Assembly (NCBI GenBank): GCA_021442155.1
Contig: CM038214.1
Span: 142,886,040 to 142,950,039, forward strand
Length of the DNA stretch: 64,000 bases
Direction: 5' to 3'
DNA from: Cymbidium sinense
Lineage: Eukaryota > Streptophyta > Magnoliopsida > Asparagales > Orchidaceae
The position numbers were made by a program, and so were the translations under genes. Below, piece after piece: positions 22,429 through 35,340 of the stretch; within the stretch, counting starts at the first letter, position 1; each line of letters begins with the position of its first letter. The notes below the pieces were generated by a model. It searched no databases. It was not told where the DNA came from and saw nothing but the letters and a program-made list of their open reading frames with translations.

Positions 22429-24510
22429 AGTTTTAGGCTTAGGTTCTTTATTTATTTTAGTATAGTTTATTTTAGTTTAGGTTTAGGTTTATTTTATTTT
22501 ATTTATATTTTAGGTTTAGGTTTTTTATGTTTAGGGTTTAGGTTTTATTTATTATTTTTTAGTTTTATTTTTAGGTTTATTTTTAAAGTTTAGGGTTTTA
22601 TTTTTCTTTTATTTTATTTTAGGTTTATTTATTCTTAGATTTATTTTATTTTTTAGTTTAGTTTAGGTTTTTTAATGGTTTATTTTAGGTTATTTTTATT
22701 TTTCATATTATATTTTTAAGGTTTAGGTTTATGTTTTAGTTTAGATTTTTATTTTATTTTATTTTATTATTTTATTTAAGTTTAAGTTTTTTTATTTATT
22801 TTATTTTAGCTTTATTTAGTTTATGTTTAGGTTTTAAAGTTTAGGGTTTAGGAGGGAGGGTGTGGTAGATAGAGAGTTTAGGGTTTAGGGTTTGGTGGGT
22901 TTAGGGCCAGTGGCCTGGGTAGAGTTAGTAGGGCCCAGCAGTGTCAGAATTTAGAGTTTTAGGGTTTAAGCCCAGTGTAGGGTTTAGGTGGGTTTAAGGT
23001 TTAGATCAGGGATTTTGGCCTAAGATTTAAGATTTAGTAGTCATAGGGAGTTTAGGAGTATAGTAGATGGTCAGTGGAGTTTATGGGTTGTGGCCCAGGG
23101 TGGGGAGAAGGTCAGGTCAGTGGATGGCCCAGGATGTTAGAGGGCTCAGGTAGAGAGTTGGTCAGGCCTAGGTTTGAAAGATCACTATGGTTTATTTAGG
23201 GTAGGTTTAGCCTAGTTTGATAGGGTTTAGTGTTTAGTAAGGGTTTAAGATTTTTTTTAAATTAAGAAAAAGTTTAGTGATCATTTATTTTATTTATTTT
23301 TATTTATTTATTTTATTTATTTTATTTATTTTAATTGTTTTATTTAAGTTTATTTTTTAGGATTAGTTTTAGGTTTATATTTATTGTTTTAGTTTTGCTT
23401 TATTTTTATTTTATTTTTTAGGTTTAGGTTTTATTTTTAATTTTTAGTTTTAAGTTTAGGTTTTTATTTTATTTTTTTTTCAGTTTAGGTTTTAGGATTT
23501 TATTTTAGGTTTAATTTTTTGGTTTAGGTTTAGGTTTACTATCATTTTATTTTATTTTATTTAGATTAGGTTTAGGTTTCATTTATTTTAGGTTTAGGTT
23601 TAGGTTTTATTTATTTTAGTTTAGGTCTAGGTTCTTTTTATTTTTATTTTAGGTTTAGGTCATTTTTTAGTTTGGGGTTTAGGTTTTATTTTTTATTTAT
23701 TTTTAGGTATATTATTTATTTATTATTTAATTTCTATTTTATTTAGGCATTTGATTTTTAGGTTGATTTTATTTTTTAGTTAAGTTTAGGTTATTATTTA
23801 TTTTATTATAGTTTAGTTTTAATTTTATTTTATTTTATTTTACATTTAGGTTTAGTTTTAGGTTTATTTTTATTTTATATTATTTTATTTAGGTTTAGGT
23901 TTTTATTTTATTTTAATTTTAGGTTTATTTAGTTTAGGTTTTTAGGTTTTGGTTTAGAGTTTAGTGTTTAGGGTTTGGGGTTTGGGTTTGAGATTTAGTA
24001 TACATTTTGGGTTTTAGGTTTAGGTTGTGGTTTTAAGATTTAGGGTTGGGGTTTTAGGGTGTAGGTTTAGAGTTTAGGGTTTAGGGTTTAGTAGGTTTTT
24101 TTTATTCTTTGATTTTTTAAAAAAAATTAAGTGAACTCATGGGTTTAGGTTTATTTAGTTTAGTTTATTTATTTTAAGTTTATTTATTTTAGTTTATTTT
24201 TTAGATTTAGGTTTAGGTTTAGGTTTATTTTTTTGTAGTTTTATTTTTATTTTATTAGGTCTAGATTTTATTTTTTTATTTCTATGATTAGGATTATGTT
24301 TTTATATTATTTTTTGAGCTTTTGGTTTTAGGCTTTTATTTTAGGTTTTTAATTTAGTTTGGTTTTATTTTTAGTTTATTTTATTTTATTTAGAGTTTAG
24401 GTTTAAGTTCATGTTTAGTTTATTTTAGGTTTAAGTTCAGGTTTTATTTATTTTAGTTTAGTTTGTTTTATTTTAAGTTTAGGTTATGTTTATTTATTTT
24501 GTTTGTTTGT
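22429..24510 (+). repeat. degenerate telomere-like, T-rich repeat block
   Basis: The block mixes 'ttttattttaggtttagg' type repeats with TTTAGGG runs (for example 24,075-24,095). A G/C-rich patch at 22,850-23,200 contains several 'ggcccag' and 'gcccagg' words. No reading frame is credible. Confidence 0.85.
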
Positions 24511-24818
24511 TTATTGGATCGAATGTTCTTCAATTTCTCCAGTTTCGATCAGAACCAACCCAACATCTCGAGTAGCAGGATCCACCATCATATCCACGAT
24601 ATCTTCCTCTGCAACCACCACGGATGTAACCTCCATCGCTTCTCCAGCCTCCATAATCACCACTGCTCCAACCACAACCTCTATATCCATTAGCACCTCC
24701 AGATCCCCCACCACCATGATAACTGCCACCTTTGCCTTTGCCTCCACCACTAGATCTAGACTGAGCTTGTTTGACGGTGATGTTTCTTCCATCAACGTTC
24801 ATCCCATTCTTAGGGTTT
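24511..24818 (-). pseudogene. GRP fragment 2: open C-terminal half of a glycine-rich RNA-binding protein
   Basis: This is the best-preserved GRP copy. The minus-strand frame 24,802-24,530 (90 codons) starts at an internal Met and reads NVDGRNITV then QAQSRSSGGG. That is the end of the RRM domain and the start of the glycine-rich tail in plant GRP7/GRP8-type proteins, which bind RNA and act in cold and clock responses. The tail has GGGGSGGA and GGSCYSR blocks and ends in NWRN before TGA. Only a few bases of 3' UTR remain at the left. The N-terminal RRM with RNP1 and RNP2 is absent; telomere-like 'ccctaag' abuts the break. The overlapping frames at 24,463-24,693 (+), 24,503-24,826 (+) and 24,511-24,795 (-) are shadows. 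Confidence 0.85.
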
Positions 24819-26110
24819 ATGTCTAAGTTTATTTTGTTTTAGGGTTTAGGTTTATTTTTTAAATTTATTTAGTTACTTTAGGTTTAGTGTTCTAGGTTTA
24901 GGGTTTAGGGTTTAGGGTTTAGTGTTTAAGGTTTAGGCTTTAGGGTGTAGGGTTTAGGGTTTTGGATTTATGCTTAGGGTTTAGGATTTAAGGTTTTTTA
25001 GCATTTAGGGTTTTGGGTTTAGAGTTGTAGGTTTAGGGTTTAAAGTTTAAGGTTAGTTTAAGGGTTTAGGGTTTAGGGTTTAGGAGATTTATTTTTTTAA
25101 TTAAGTAAACCAGGTTTAGGTTTATTTAGTTCATTTTTTATTTTATCTTATTTTATCTTTTAATTTTACTTAGGTTTATTTTTAATTTTTATTTGGTTTA
25201 GTTTATTTATTTTAGGTTTATTTATTTTAGTTTTGGTTTTTTATTTTAGTTTATTTTAGTTTAGTTTATTTTAGTTGAGTTTTATTTTTAATTTATTTTT
25301 TAGGTTTACGTTTTATTTTTTATTCATAGGTTTAGGTTTAGGTTTTTATTATATTTTTTATTGTTAGGCTTTAAGTTTTTATTTTAGGTTTATTTTTAGG
25401 TTTTATTGTTTAGTTTAGGTTTAGGTTTATTTTTAGTTTATTTTATTTTATTTAGTATAGGTTTAGGTTTAGGTTTATTTTATTTTAGGTTTAGGTATAA
25501 GTTTTATTTATTTTAGTTTAGTTTTTTTATTTTAAATTTAGGTATATTTTATTTTTATTTTAGGTTTAGGTTTTTTTTTAAGTTTAGGGTTTAGGTTTTA
25601 TTTTTTTATTTATTTTTAGGTTTTATTTTTAGGCTTATGTTTAGGTTTAGGTTTTTATTTAGTTTTTATTTTATTTTATTCTAGGTTTTTTATTTCTATT
25701 TACGTTTGGTTTTAATTTTAGTAAGGTTTTTTATTCTTATGTTTATTTTATTTTTTAGTTTATTTAGTTTTTTTATTTAATTTTAATTTATTTTTATTTT
25801 TTATTTTAATTTATTTTTAGGTTTAAGCTTTTATTTTATTTTATTTTATTTATTTAATTTAGGTTTAGGTTTTTTTTATTTATTTTGTTTTAGGTTTTAT
25901 TTAGTTCAGGTTTGGATTTTAGGTTTTAAGGTTTTTAGGTTTAGGTTTAGAGTTTTAGGATTTTGGGTTTAGGATTTTGGGTTTAGGTTTTAGGGTTTTG
26001 GGTTTAGGGTTTAATGTTTAGGCTTTAAAGATTAGAGTTTAGGGTTAGCTTAGGGTTTAAGGTTTAATGTTTAGGCTTTAAGGTTTAAGGTTTAGGGTTA
26101 GCTTAGTGTT
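24819..26110 (+). repeat. degenerate telomere-like repeat block
   Basis: A short run of near-perfect TTTAGGG at 24,890-24,940 is followed by T-rich degenerate repeats and a second TTTAGGG-like stretch at 25,930-26,100. No genes. Confidence 0.85.
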
Positions 26111-29100
26111 TACGGTTAGTTTTTTTTTAAGGAAACCCATGTAAGGGTATTTTATTGCCACAAAAAGAGGGTTACAAGGTCCTTAAAGGGTATAAACTCC
26201 ATAACTACTGCTCAAAGAGCTACAATCATCCTAAGGAGTAAATTTATTTAAGTTCATCCAAAAGCCAAAGAAGACATTAAAGCAATCAAAAGATACAAGA
26301 TGATTAACATAATAAGATAAAAGAAGATTAAGGCCAATGCTCTGGAGGATGTGAGAATGCATGATAAGATGGAGCAAACATGTAAGAGAACAAGAGAGAA
26401 TCACCAGCTGTTGATAGTCTTGTGAGCTTTATTAACTGCAAACCTAAACAAAATCATATCTAATATAGAGAGGAAATTGCAAAGAGCTGAATGATAAGGT
26501 GTCCCATTCAAGAAAAGTATCATCAATATAGTCATCCTGACATGAGAATACATAAACATAAGAGAATGAGCCATCTTAGCCAGAACCTCATGAAAAGGCA
26601 TATCCAAGAAAAGAAAGCAAACCAGCATATAATCCCTCCATAAGAAAATAGCATAGGAGACAACTTGCTAAAATCCTGCTAATCAAGTTAATGATCCTAT
26701 ATTTAACACCATCCTAAACATATGATATATAAATGAATCTTTCTGGGCAGGAAACAACCCCCTTTTTAATATCCATATCAGTAATTGAAAAAAAGTAATT
26801 GTAAAGGAAGGCAACATAGCCCAACATAGGATATGGATTGCAACCAACCAAAATAGCCAAGTAAAGACAAGCTCTAATAGCAAAGATTCGTACCAAAATT
26901 TGGATAATCCGGATCAACAAACAACCAAGAGAACAAGACAAAGAAAAAAAGAAGTCCATAATACCACTCTTTTAGAATAGATAGCGCAAACGACTACACA
27001 AACCTAATCGAACCGAGATGGGAATAGAGACAACAGTAGGTAATGAAGATCACAACAATCAAGAGATTAACAGCAGCCCAGACATAAAGAGCATGGGCAT
27101 TCAGAAAGCCAACCCCAATAGAAAAATAGCTAATGCAACATTGGAACCCACCAGAAGAAAAATCAACAAATGGATTGAAATGAGTATCAACATTAGAATC
27201 CAGGAAAAGTAAGACAGTGGATAACCAAGGAAAAAACCAGCCAAGGCTGCAACAGACAGCAACATCCAAGACAGGAAGGGATAACAAGTTGGCCATAAAA
27301 CCTCTCAATCAGAGTAGACATGGCAATAGTTAATAACCAAATAGATAGAGCATAAAAATAGTTATTTGGAAGGTATCAACTTAGACAAAAATCACCAAAA
27401 ACCATCACCATCAGAATAGCAATGTCAGAAAGAACTTGTTGAACATAGGACCCTGAAGTCCTACAACCAACAAAGATGGAGCCAACATAGATGTCCTGAT
27501 AAACCAAGATAGTAAATCTCCAAGACAAAAAATAACCAAAACAACAAAAACTAGCTAGCTTGCCATAATGCCACCCATCTAGTATAAATAATGCAATAGA
27601 TACAAGTTTGACTGAAAAAAGATGGAGAAAACAACATCAGATAAGGTAGACCAATGAATTTCGATGATATGCATAAAATAAACCAATAAGGGGGTTCAAA
27701 GCAAAGTCCATCAATCAATCATTAACTTTAATAGAGACTTTCTGAACAAAATAAACCAAAACCCCAGAGACAGCATGAAGAATATTAATCCAGTTCAGCC
27801 AACAAACAAGGCAGTTAATACCAACAAGCTGGCCAAGAGTCCACCCAAAAGCATATATAAAGATAGGGAGGGATAGATAATGAATAGCTCCCTACCACAA
27901 GCCAATCCAGTAAGTGACATTCAGAGCAATCAGATTAGTAGCAGGATGCTTAGTCACCTTAATCCAATTTTGCCAAGAATAATGACAATAATAACTAGCA
28001 GGTTGGCCAATAACCCAATTATGCATATAAGATAAACCATTGATGAATTTCAAGTAGAATAGAAAAATGATCTTCAAGATTTGCATGTTCCCATCATAAC
28101 ATAGAGAGGGAAAACAATAGCAGGGAAGACCAACAGCATCTCAGATGTTAGCAGCAAAGATAGAAAGAAAAATAAAGAAAACTTACTGGGTAAGGAACTC
28201 AATTCCAAAATCAACAATGGGGACATTGTTACGTTATTACACCCATTAGGAAAAGAAAATTTTAAAAAGGATATAAAATAGAGAATGTATGAGTTCAAGT
28301 AATTCCCAGTAGAAAATACCCAAACCTCAAATGCGAATCATAATCCATTGAGTAACTCCAAACCTACTGAGCATGGAAAATAAGACTAGAAATAGCAAGC
28401 TTGACAGTAGCCTCAAGGGGCCATATCAGCCAACAACTAAGAAATAAGTTATCAACAAGTTGACCATAGGATAAGCCATTTAGAGTTGATAGAACATAAA
28501 ATGGATCCCATAATAAAAAAGAAGAAATCAAACTATGGGAAACGAACAGATGAAAATAGCAACAAAGATGTGTGATCAAAATAGCCCAAATTTAATAGTA
28601 CACAAACGTTGGGAAATCATGAATCAAAAAATAACCATAAATCACAAAGGCAGTAATATGTAAAGAGGACCCAAAAAGCCAATGACTAGCATTGAAAATA
28701 ATAACACAATTCCATTCCTGCAAAGAGATATTAAAGTAGACATGGGATATCACAAACAGCAAAATAACAGCAATAAGGAAAGTTGCAACCAATTGGCGCT
28801 CAATATTAGTCCTACTTTGGGTTAAAATAATTAAGCTGCAAGTAGCAAGAAATGAAACCCAACCGCCTACAAGCTACAAAAAAATAGTAGGAATGAGGAG
28901 AAGGTAGATAGAGAGGGATAGGTAATGAACAGCCCCCACCACAAGCCAATCCAATAGTAAGACACATTCGAAAGCAGTCAAGATGTTGCTTAGTCACATT
29001 AAGCCAATTTTTCCAAGGATAATGATAGTAATAACCAATAGGTTGACCAATAACCCAATTATGCATATAAGATAAACCATTGATTAAATTCAAGCAGAAC

Positions 29101-30282
29101 AAAAGAATGATCTTCAAGATTTGCATGTTCCCATCATAGCATAAAGAGTAAAAACAACTGCAGGGAAGACCAACAAAGATCCCAAATGTTAGTAAGAACG
29201 AAACAAAAATAAAGAAAAGAGGGTAAACAAGTAAAACCAAAAGAGAGGCCAACAAGAAAATCCATTCGAGGGAGTAGGAAAGACAAAGAAAAATAATTAA
29301 TCTTCGAAGCAGTAAAAGAGCTTGACCAAAGCCCCAATCTCAGAAACATCCTGCACAGAAAGGATCTCCTGGGTAAAATAGCCAGAAATAATCTGAAGAA
29401 ACTCCATCCAGGACAAAAAATAAACAGTGCAGAAAGAAACAACAGAATGCCAGAGATTCCACCAAAGCAAAGTAAAAGAAGCATATAAAGATAACCAAGA
29501 AGTAATATCAAAGTTTTGCACAATAATAAGTCTGCCATAAGGGATAAGGAGGTCTGAGTAAGAAAACCCGCAAAAAATATAGCAGGTGGAATAAAAGAAG
29601 AAAGCCCCACAATAAGATCCCACAAAGGGACCAATCAAAATGGATTCCAAAGAGAGCATGTTGAATGGGATCCAGATTCCAATAAAGACAACAGCCAAGA
29701 AGATAAATATCAGCAAAAAGGCCAAAAAACCTCTTCAAGTAGAAAAATTAAGTAAAGGATAACTCCCAGAAATAAAAGAGAAACGTCAGCTCCAATCTAG
29801 AGTTAAGAAGAATATCAGCAGCAGCCCAAGATCTAATAGGGGAGACAAGCAGCATGTCAAAAGCCATCCAACAATCATTATTAGATAAAATCCAACAACC
29901 TAACAGTAAATCATCAAAATAAATATTACAACCAGCATAATGGACAATAATACAATCCATAGAAACAACATAGATAACTAAGATGCTCCAAGCAGTAATA
30001 TCTTTGAGAAACAGCAGATTGTAGAAATTAATGGGAGTAGCTAAACCCATCAAGATAAATATCTCCATCCAGCAATGATTAAGCCCCCTAGGATTAGGAA
30101 TGCAGACAGTATTGGTATAAAAAGCCCAAGTAAGATTGGTGTTATAAAACCAATAGTGACACATAGCTCAACATAATTCCTATCGATTATCCAGATGCAC
30201 ATAGCTCAACAACAACCTTTTATCAACGTAAATGCTAAAAGCAGTGAGCCTCCAAATGAAGGAGGAGCTTTATGGTTAGTTT
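26111..30282 (-). mobile_element. 4.15-kb poly(A)-tailed element, putative non-LTR retrotransposon (minus orientation)
   Basis: This block differs sharply from the telomere-like DNA on both sides. On minus it ends with a message-like 3' end: AATAAAA at about 26,150, then 'catgggtttcctt', then a run of A (T's at 26,119-26,128 on +). The flanks share ta[c/t]ggttagttt (26,111-26,122 and 30,271-30,282), a plausible 12-bp target-site duplication with one mismatch, though telomere-like context makes short matches easy. Many minus-strand frames (for example 29,725-29,297 with 142 codons, 29,634-29,134 with 166, 30,164-29,748 with 138) are very hydrophobic because the strand is T-rich. I found no RT motif such as FADD/YADD, so the LINE assignment rests on ends and tail only. 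Confidence 0.5.
27890..29215 (-). repeat. ~1.04-kb-spaced internal duplication within the poly(A)-tailed element
   Basis: About 300 bp at 27,890-28,200 recurs at 28,925-29,215. On minus both encode nearly the same stretch (MQILKII then NGLSYMHNWVIGQP). The intervening sequence is more diverged but also carries 'caacaagttg.cca'-type phrases (28,451, 27,826), suggesting an older internal repeat structure. Confidence 0.75.
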
Positions 30283-33200
30283 AGGGTTATTAGGGATTAG
30301 GGTTTAGGGGTTAGTTTTGAGTTTAGGGTTCAAGGTTTTAGTGTTTAAGATTTAGGGATAGGTTTAGGGTTTAAAGTTTAATGTTTAGGGTTTAGGGTTT
30401 CAGGTTTAAGGTTTTTTCAAGTTTAGGGTTGTAGGTTTAGAGTTTAGGTATTAGGGTTAATTTTAGGGTTTAGAATATAGGGTTTAGGATTTAAGATTTA
30501 GGGTTAATGGTTTAGGGTTTAAGGTTTAGGATTTTTTTAAAAAAAAAAGTAAACCAGTAGCTTTAGGTTTATTAGTTTATTTTTTTTACTTATTTTAGTT
30601 TATTTTTTTATGTAAGTTTAATTTTTTTATTTAGTTTAGTTTATTTTAAGCTTTTATTTTTATTTTATTTTTTAGGTTTAGGTTTAGGTTTATGTTTATT
30701 GTTTTTTGGTTTTTTTCTTATTTTAAATTAATGTAGGTTTTATTTTATTTTTTAAGTTTAGGTTTTAGGTTTGTTTTATATTTAGGATTTAGGTTTAGAG
30801 TTTAGGCCTAGCTCAGTTTATGTTAATTTTTTTTTTTATTTTTTAGGTTTAGGTTTATTTTTATTTAATTTTATTTAGTTTTGGTTTAGTTTATTTTAAG
30901 TTTTTTTATTTTATTTAGTTTATTTATTTTAGTTTAGGTTTAATTTTATTTTATTTTCTTCATGTTTTGGTTTTTTATTAGGATTTAGGTTTATTTTTAT
31001 TTATTTGAGGTTTATTTTTAGGTTTAGGTTTTATTTAGTTTTTATATTTTATTTTAGAAGTTTGAATTTTATTAATTTTATTCTGGTTTTAGTTTAGTTT
31101 TCATTTTATTTTAGTTTATTTTTAATTTCAATTTATTTTATTAAATTATTTTAGGTTTTATTTTATTATCCCATTTAGGTTTTTTAAATTATTTTATTTT
31201 AGGTTATATTTAGTTTAGGTTTATGTTTTAGTTTAGGGTTATGGAGTGCATCTGGGTTTAATATTTTATGGTTTAGTTTAGGGATGGTTTGGTAGAATTT
31301 GGTAGGGGTTAGTGGCTAGGGGTGGACTTTATTATTAGTGGTTTAGTTTAGAGTGGATGGTTTAGATCAGATTTAGGTTATTTATGATTTAGGGTTTATG
31401 GTCATGGTTGGAGGTTTGGATTTAGAGGTGAGTTAGGGTTTAGGGTTTAGGATTTAGTTTATGGTTTAGGCTAGGGTTTAGAGCTTTTAAAAGAAAAAAT
31501 TAGTAAACCAAATAGGTAAGTTTGTGGTTTATTTTATTTTTCTTTTTTTTGTATATTTATTTTATATAGGTTTTATTTTAGTTTATTTTAGGATTAGGTT
31601 AATGTTAATGTTTATTTTAGTTTAGTTTTATTTTTATTTTATAGTTTAGGTATTTTGTTTTATTAGTATATGTCAGTTTATTTTAATTTATTTTATTTTA
31701 TTTATAAGGTTTTAGGTTTAGGTTTTATTTATTTTAGTTTAGTTTATTTTAGTTTAAGTTTATTTTATTTTTATTTTATTTGATTTTAGTTTAGATTTAG
31801 GTTTAATTTATTTATTTTATGTTTTATTTTAGATTTATTTTAGGTTTATGTTTTATTTGGTTTTATTTTATTTTATTTATTTTATTTTATTTTATGTTTA
31901 GTTTTTTTAATATTATTTTATTCTTAGGTTTATTTTATTTTAGTTTAGTTTAGGTTTTCTTTATTTTATTTTAGTTTTTTTTATTTTTATTTTATTTTAT
32001 TTTTAGATTTATGTTTAGGTTTTAATTTTTTTAAAATTTTTATTTTATTTAAGTTTAGGTTTTTTATTTATTCTATTTTTATGTTTAATTTAGTTTCAGG
32101 TAATGTTTTAGGTCTTTAGGGTTTCCAGTTTAGAGTTTAGAGTTTAAGGATTGAGGTTTTAGGGTTTAAAGTTTAGGGTTTTAGGGCTTAGGGTTTAGGG
32201 TTTAGGGTTTTAGGGTTTAGGGTTGTATTTTTTATTTTATTTTTATTTTATTTTTTGAAATTAATTAAAGTGCAGTTTAGTTTATTAAGTGTTTAGTTTA
32301 TTTTTTATATATTTTAGTTTTTTTATTATTTAGCTATATTTTGGTTTATTTTTCTTTATATTTTGTTTAGTTTATTTATTTTAGGTTTATTTATTTTGTT
32401 TATTTTTTAGGTTTAGGTTTAGGTTTATGTTTATTTTTAGTTCAAATTTATTTTTATTTTATATTTTAGGTTTAGGTTTTATTTTTTTATTTTTTGTTTA
32501 GGTTTTTTCTTTTATTTTTTTTTAGTTTTTGGTTTATTTTAGGTTTATTTTGGGTATCATTTTTAGTTTAGTCTAAGTTTATTTTAGTTTATTATATTTT
32601 ATTTATATTTAGCTTTTAAGTTTAGGTTTAGGTTTTATTTATTTTAGTTTAGATTATTTTAGTTTAGGTTTAGGTTTATTTTATTTTTATTAGGTTTTTT
32701 TAGTTCTAAGTTTATTTTATTTATTTTAGGTTTATTTTTTGTTAGCTTATATTTAGTTTAGATTTTTTTTTTCTTTTTTTTTTAGGTTTAGGTTAGTTTA
32801 TTGATTTAGGTTTTAGTCAGTTTTATATTTTATTTTTATTTTATCTTATTCAATTATTTTATTTTATTTTAAGTTATTTAGTTTAGGTTTTAGGGTTAGT
32901 TTAGAGTTTAGGATGGTGGGGGGTAAGTAGGGTTTATTTTTGGGTTTAGATTTGGGTAGTAGGTGTAGGTTTGATTTGTGGTAGGTTTGTGTGGGTTTTA
33001 GAGCTCAGGTCATGGCCTAGGTCATTTTAGCAGGTTTAGGGTTATGGATCAGAGCCCAAGATTTAGGTTAAGAGCTTGTTGTGGATTTGTGGTATATTAG
33101 TGGTAGGATTTTGAGTTTAGGGTAGTGCAGTGGTGGTTAGAGTTTAGGCCTAGGTGTGTTAGGTCATTTAGAAAGATTTGTTATTGTGGTTTAGAGTTTT

Positions 33201-35055
33201 GTGGGTTTAGGGTTTAGTGTTAAGTGAGCTAGGTCCACGCCAGTGGTTTAGTTTAAGTTTTAAAAAAAAAACGAAAGAGTTTAAGTTTATTTATTTCTTT
33301 ATTCTTATTTAAGTTTATTTTAATTTTTTACTAGATTAGTTGTTTAATTTAAGTTTATTTGATTTAGTTTTTTTATATTTTAGTTTATTTTAGGTTTAGT
33401 TTATGTTTATGTTTTTATTTTTTATTATTTTATTTTTTTTAGGTTCGTGATTTTAGTTTATGTTTAGATTTTATTATTTAGTTTAGTTTAGGTTTTTTAA
33501 GTTATTTTATTTTATTTATTTAGGTTTAGTTTAGTTTATTTATTTAGGTTTAGTTTTTTTCTAGTTTAAGTTTATGTTTATTTTAATTTTATTTTTTGCT
33601 TTTTTTTTTAGTTTAGGATTTAGGTTTAATTATTTAATCATTTTTACATTTTATTTTTAGGTTTTTTTTAGGTTTTAGTTTTAATATAATTTTAATTTTA
33701 AGTTTAGTATTAATTTTGTTATTATTTTTTATTGCTAGGTCTATTTTATTTTTTAATTTGGTTTAAGTTTTTCTTTATTTTATTTTATTTTATTTTTATT
33801 TTTTATTTTATTTTCTTTCTTAGATTTAGGTTTAAGTTTTAGTTTAGGTTTTAATTTAATTTAATTTTTAATTTTATTTAGGTTTTAATTTTTTCTTTAT
33901 TCTATTTTTAAGTTTTATTTAGTTTAGGGTTAGGTTTTTTTAGGGTTTAGGTTTTTAAGTTTTAAAGTTTAGGGTTTAGGGTTTGGGTTTTATGGTTTAG
34001 GGTTTAGGCCCAGGCTTTAGGATTTGGGTTTAGGGTTTGTGGTTTGGTTTTTAGGGTTTAGAGATGTTTATGGTTTGTGGTCAGGTTTTAGGGTTTTATA
34101 TTTTTATTTTAATTTTTAATTTTAAAATTAATTAAAGTCCAGTTTAGGTTTTATAGTTTATTTAGTTTATTTTATTAATTTTAATTTATTTTATTTTTTA
34201 TTTTTATTTAGGTTTATTTTTATTTTTATTTTTATTTTTAATTTATTTAGTTTATTTATTTTAGGTTTATTTATTTTAGTTTATTTTAGGTTAGGTTTAA
34301 GTTTATTTTAGTTCATTTTTTTATTTATATTTATATTTTAGGTTTAGGTTTTATTTTATTTTTTTAGGTTTAGGTTTAGTTTAGGTTTTATTTTATATTT
34401 TAGGATTATTTTTAGTTTATGTTTAGGTTTATTTTAGTTTATTTTATTGAGGGTTTAGGTTTAGGTTTAGGTTTTATTTATTTTAGTTTAGTTTAGTTTA
34501 GGTTTATTTTATGTTTAGGTCTTTTAGTTTGGGATTTAATTTTATTTTTATTTATTTTAGGTTTATTTTAGGTTTAAGTTTTAATTAGTTTTATTATATT
34601 TTATTTTAGGTTTATTTTATTTTAGGTTTAGTTAAATTTTTATCTTTTTTTTTATTTAGTTTAGGTTTTTATTTATTTTATTTTAGTAGTTATTTTATTT
34701 TATTTTCTTTTTAGGTTTAGGTTTAGGTTTAGTTTTAGCTTTAGGTTTAGGTTTTAGTTTAGGTATTATATTTTATTTTGGTTTAGGTTTTTTGGTTTAT
34801 TTTATTTCTAGGTTTTATTTAGTTAGGTTTAGGATTTTAGCTTTTTAGGATTTAGTGTTTAGGGTTTAATGTTTAGGGTTAGTTGAGGGTTTAGGGTTTA
34901 GGGTTTACAGTTTGGGGTTTAGGGTTTAGGGTTTAGGGTTTTAGTGCTTAGGTGTTAGGATTTTGGGTTTTTAAGGTTTAGGGTTTCGAGTTTTTAGGGT
35001 TTAGGGTTTAGGGTTTAGAGTTTAGCGTTCAAGTTTTAGTTTAGGGTTTAGGGTT
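30283..35055 (+). repeat. degenerate telomere-like repeat block, ~4.8 kb
   Basis: T-rich 'ttttattttaggttta' sequence with TTTAGGG runs near 32,160-32,225 and 34,860-35,030. G/C-rich patches occur at 31,230-31,480 and 32,920-33,240. No gene, no GRP copy and no retroelement was seen in it. Confidence 0.85.
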
Positions 35056-35340
35056 GATTGTTTTTTTCTTTTTACAAAGAACAAACTCAGATTCAACATA
35101 TCTTCTTTTCGATTTCATGAAGCTAGTAACACACCATGTTTTCTAAGACACAAGTGATGGCATAGATAAAAAGTGAGCAAGCATACTACAAATCGAAAAC
35201 CCTAGATAACTTGAACTGTCTCGCTCTACCACCACTACGACTGTAACCTCCATCACTCTTCTCACCTCCATAACCGCTGCCTCCTTCTCCATCAGATTCG
35301 ATCACCCGGTGATCTGATATTCCCAGCCATGTTCTCAATT
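35056..35340 (-). pseudogene. GRP fragment 3: short C-terminal piece and 3' UTR
   Basis: On minus the 3' UTR motif set ('cttgtgtcttagaaaac', 'gatgaaatcgaaaagaa') is intact at 35,060-35,190. The glycine-rich coding part is reduced to about 100 bp (GSGYGGE, GGYSRSGG) at 35,200-35,290 and is then broken. It pairs with GRP fragment 5 at 43,986-44,270, its duplicate. Non-functional. Confidence 0.75.

Noticed and set aside
24463..24826. Plus-strand Ser/Thr/His-rich frames over GRP fragment 2
   Set aside because: They are the complement of the glycine-rich coding sequence; only the minus frame matches a known protein.
29134..30164. Long hydrophobic minus-strand frames resembling multi-pass membrane proteins
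   Set aside because: The minus strand is T-rich, which yields Phe/Leu/Ile/Tyr codons in any frame. Frames overlap each other, have no conserved motif and lie in a repeat element.
26111..30282. Helitron or LTR element as identity of the 4.15-kb block
   Set aside because: No LTRs and no TC...CTRR ends, but a poly(A) tail is present.
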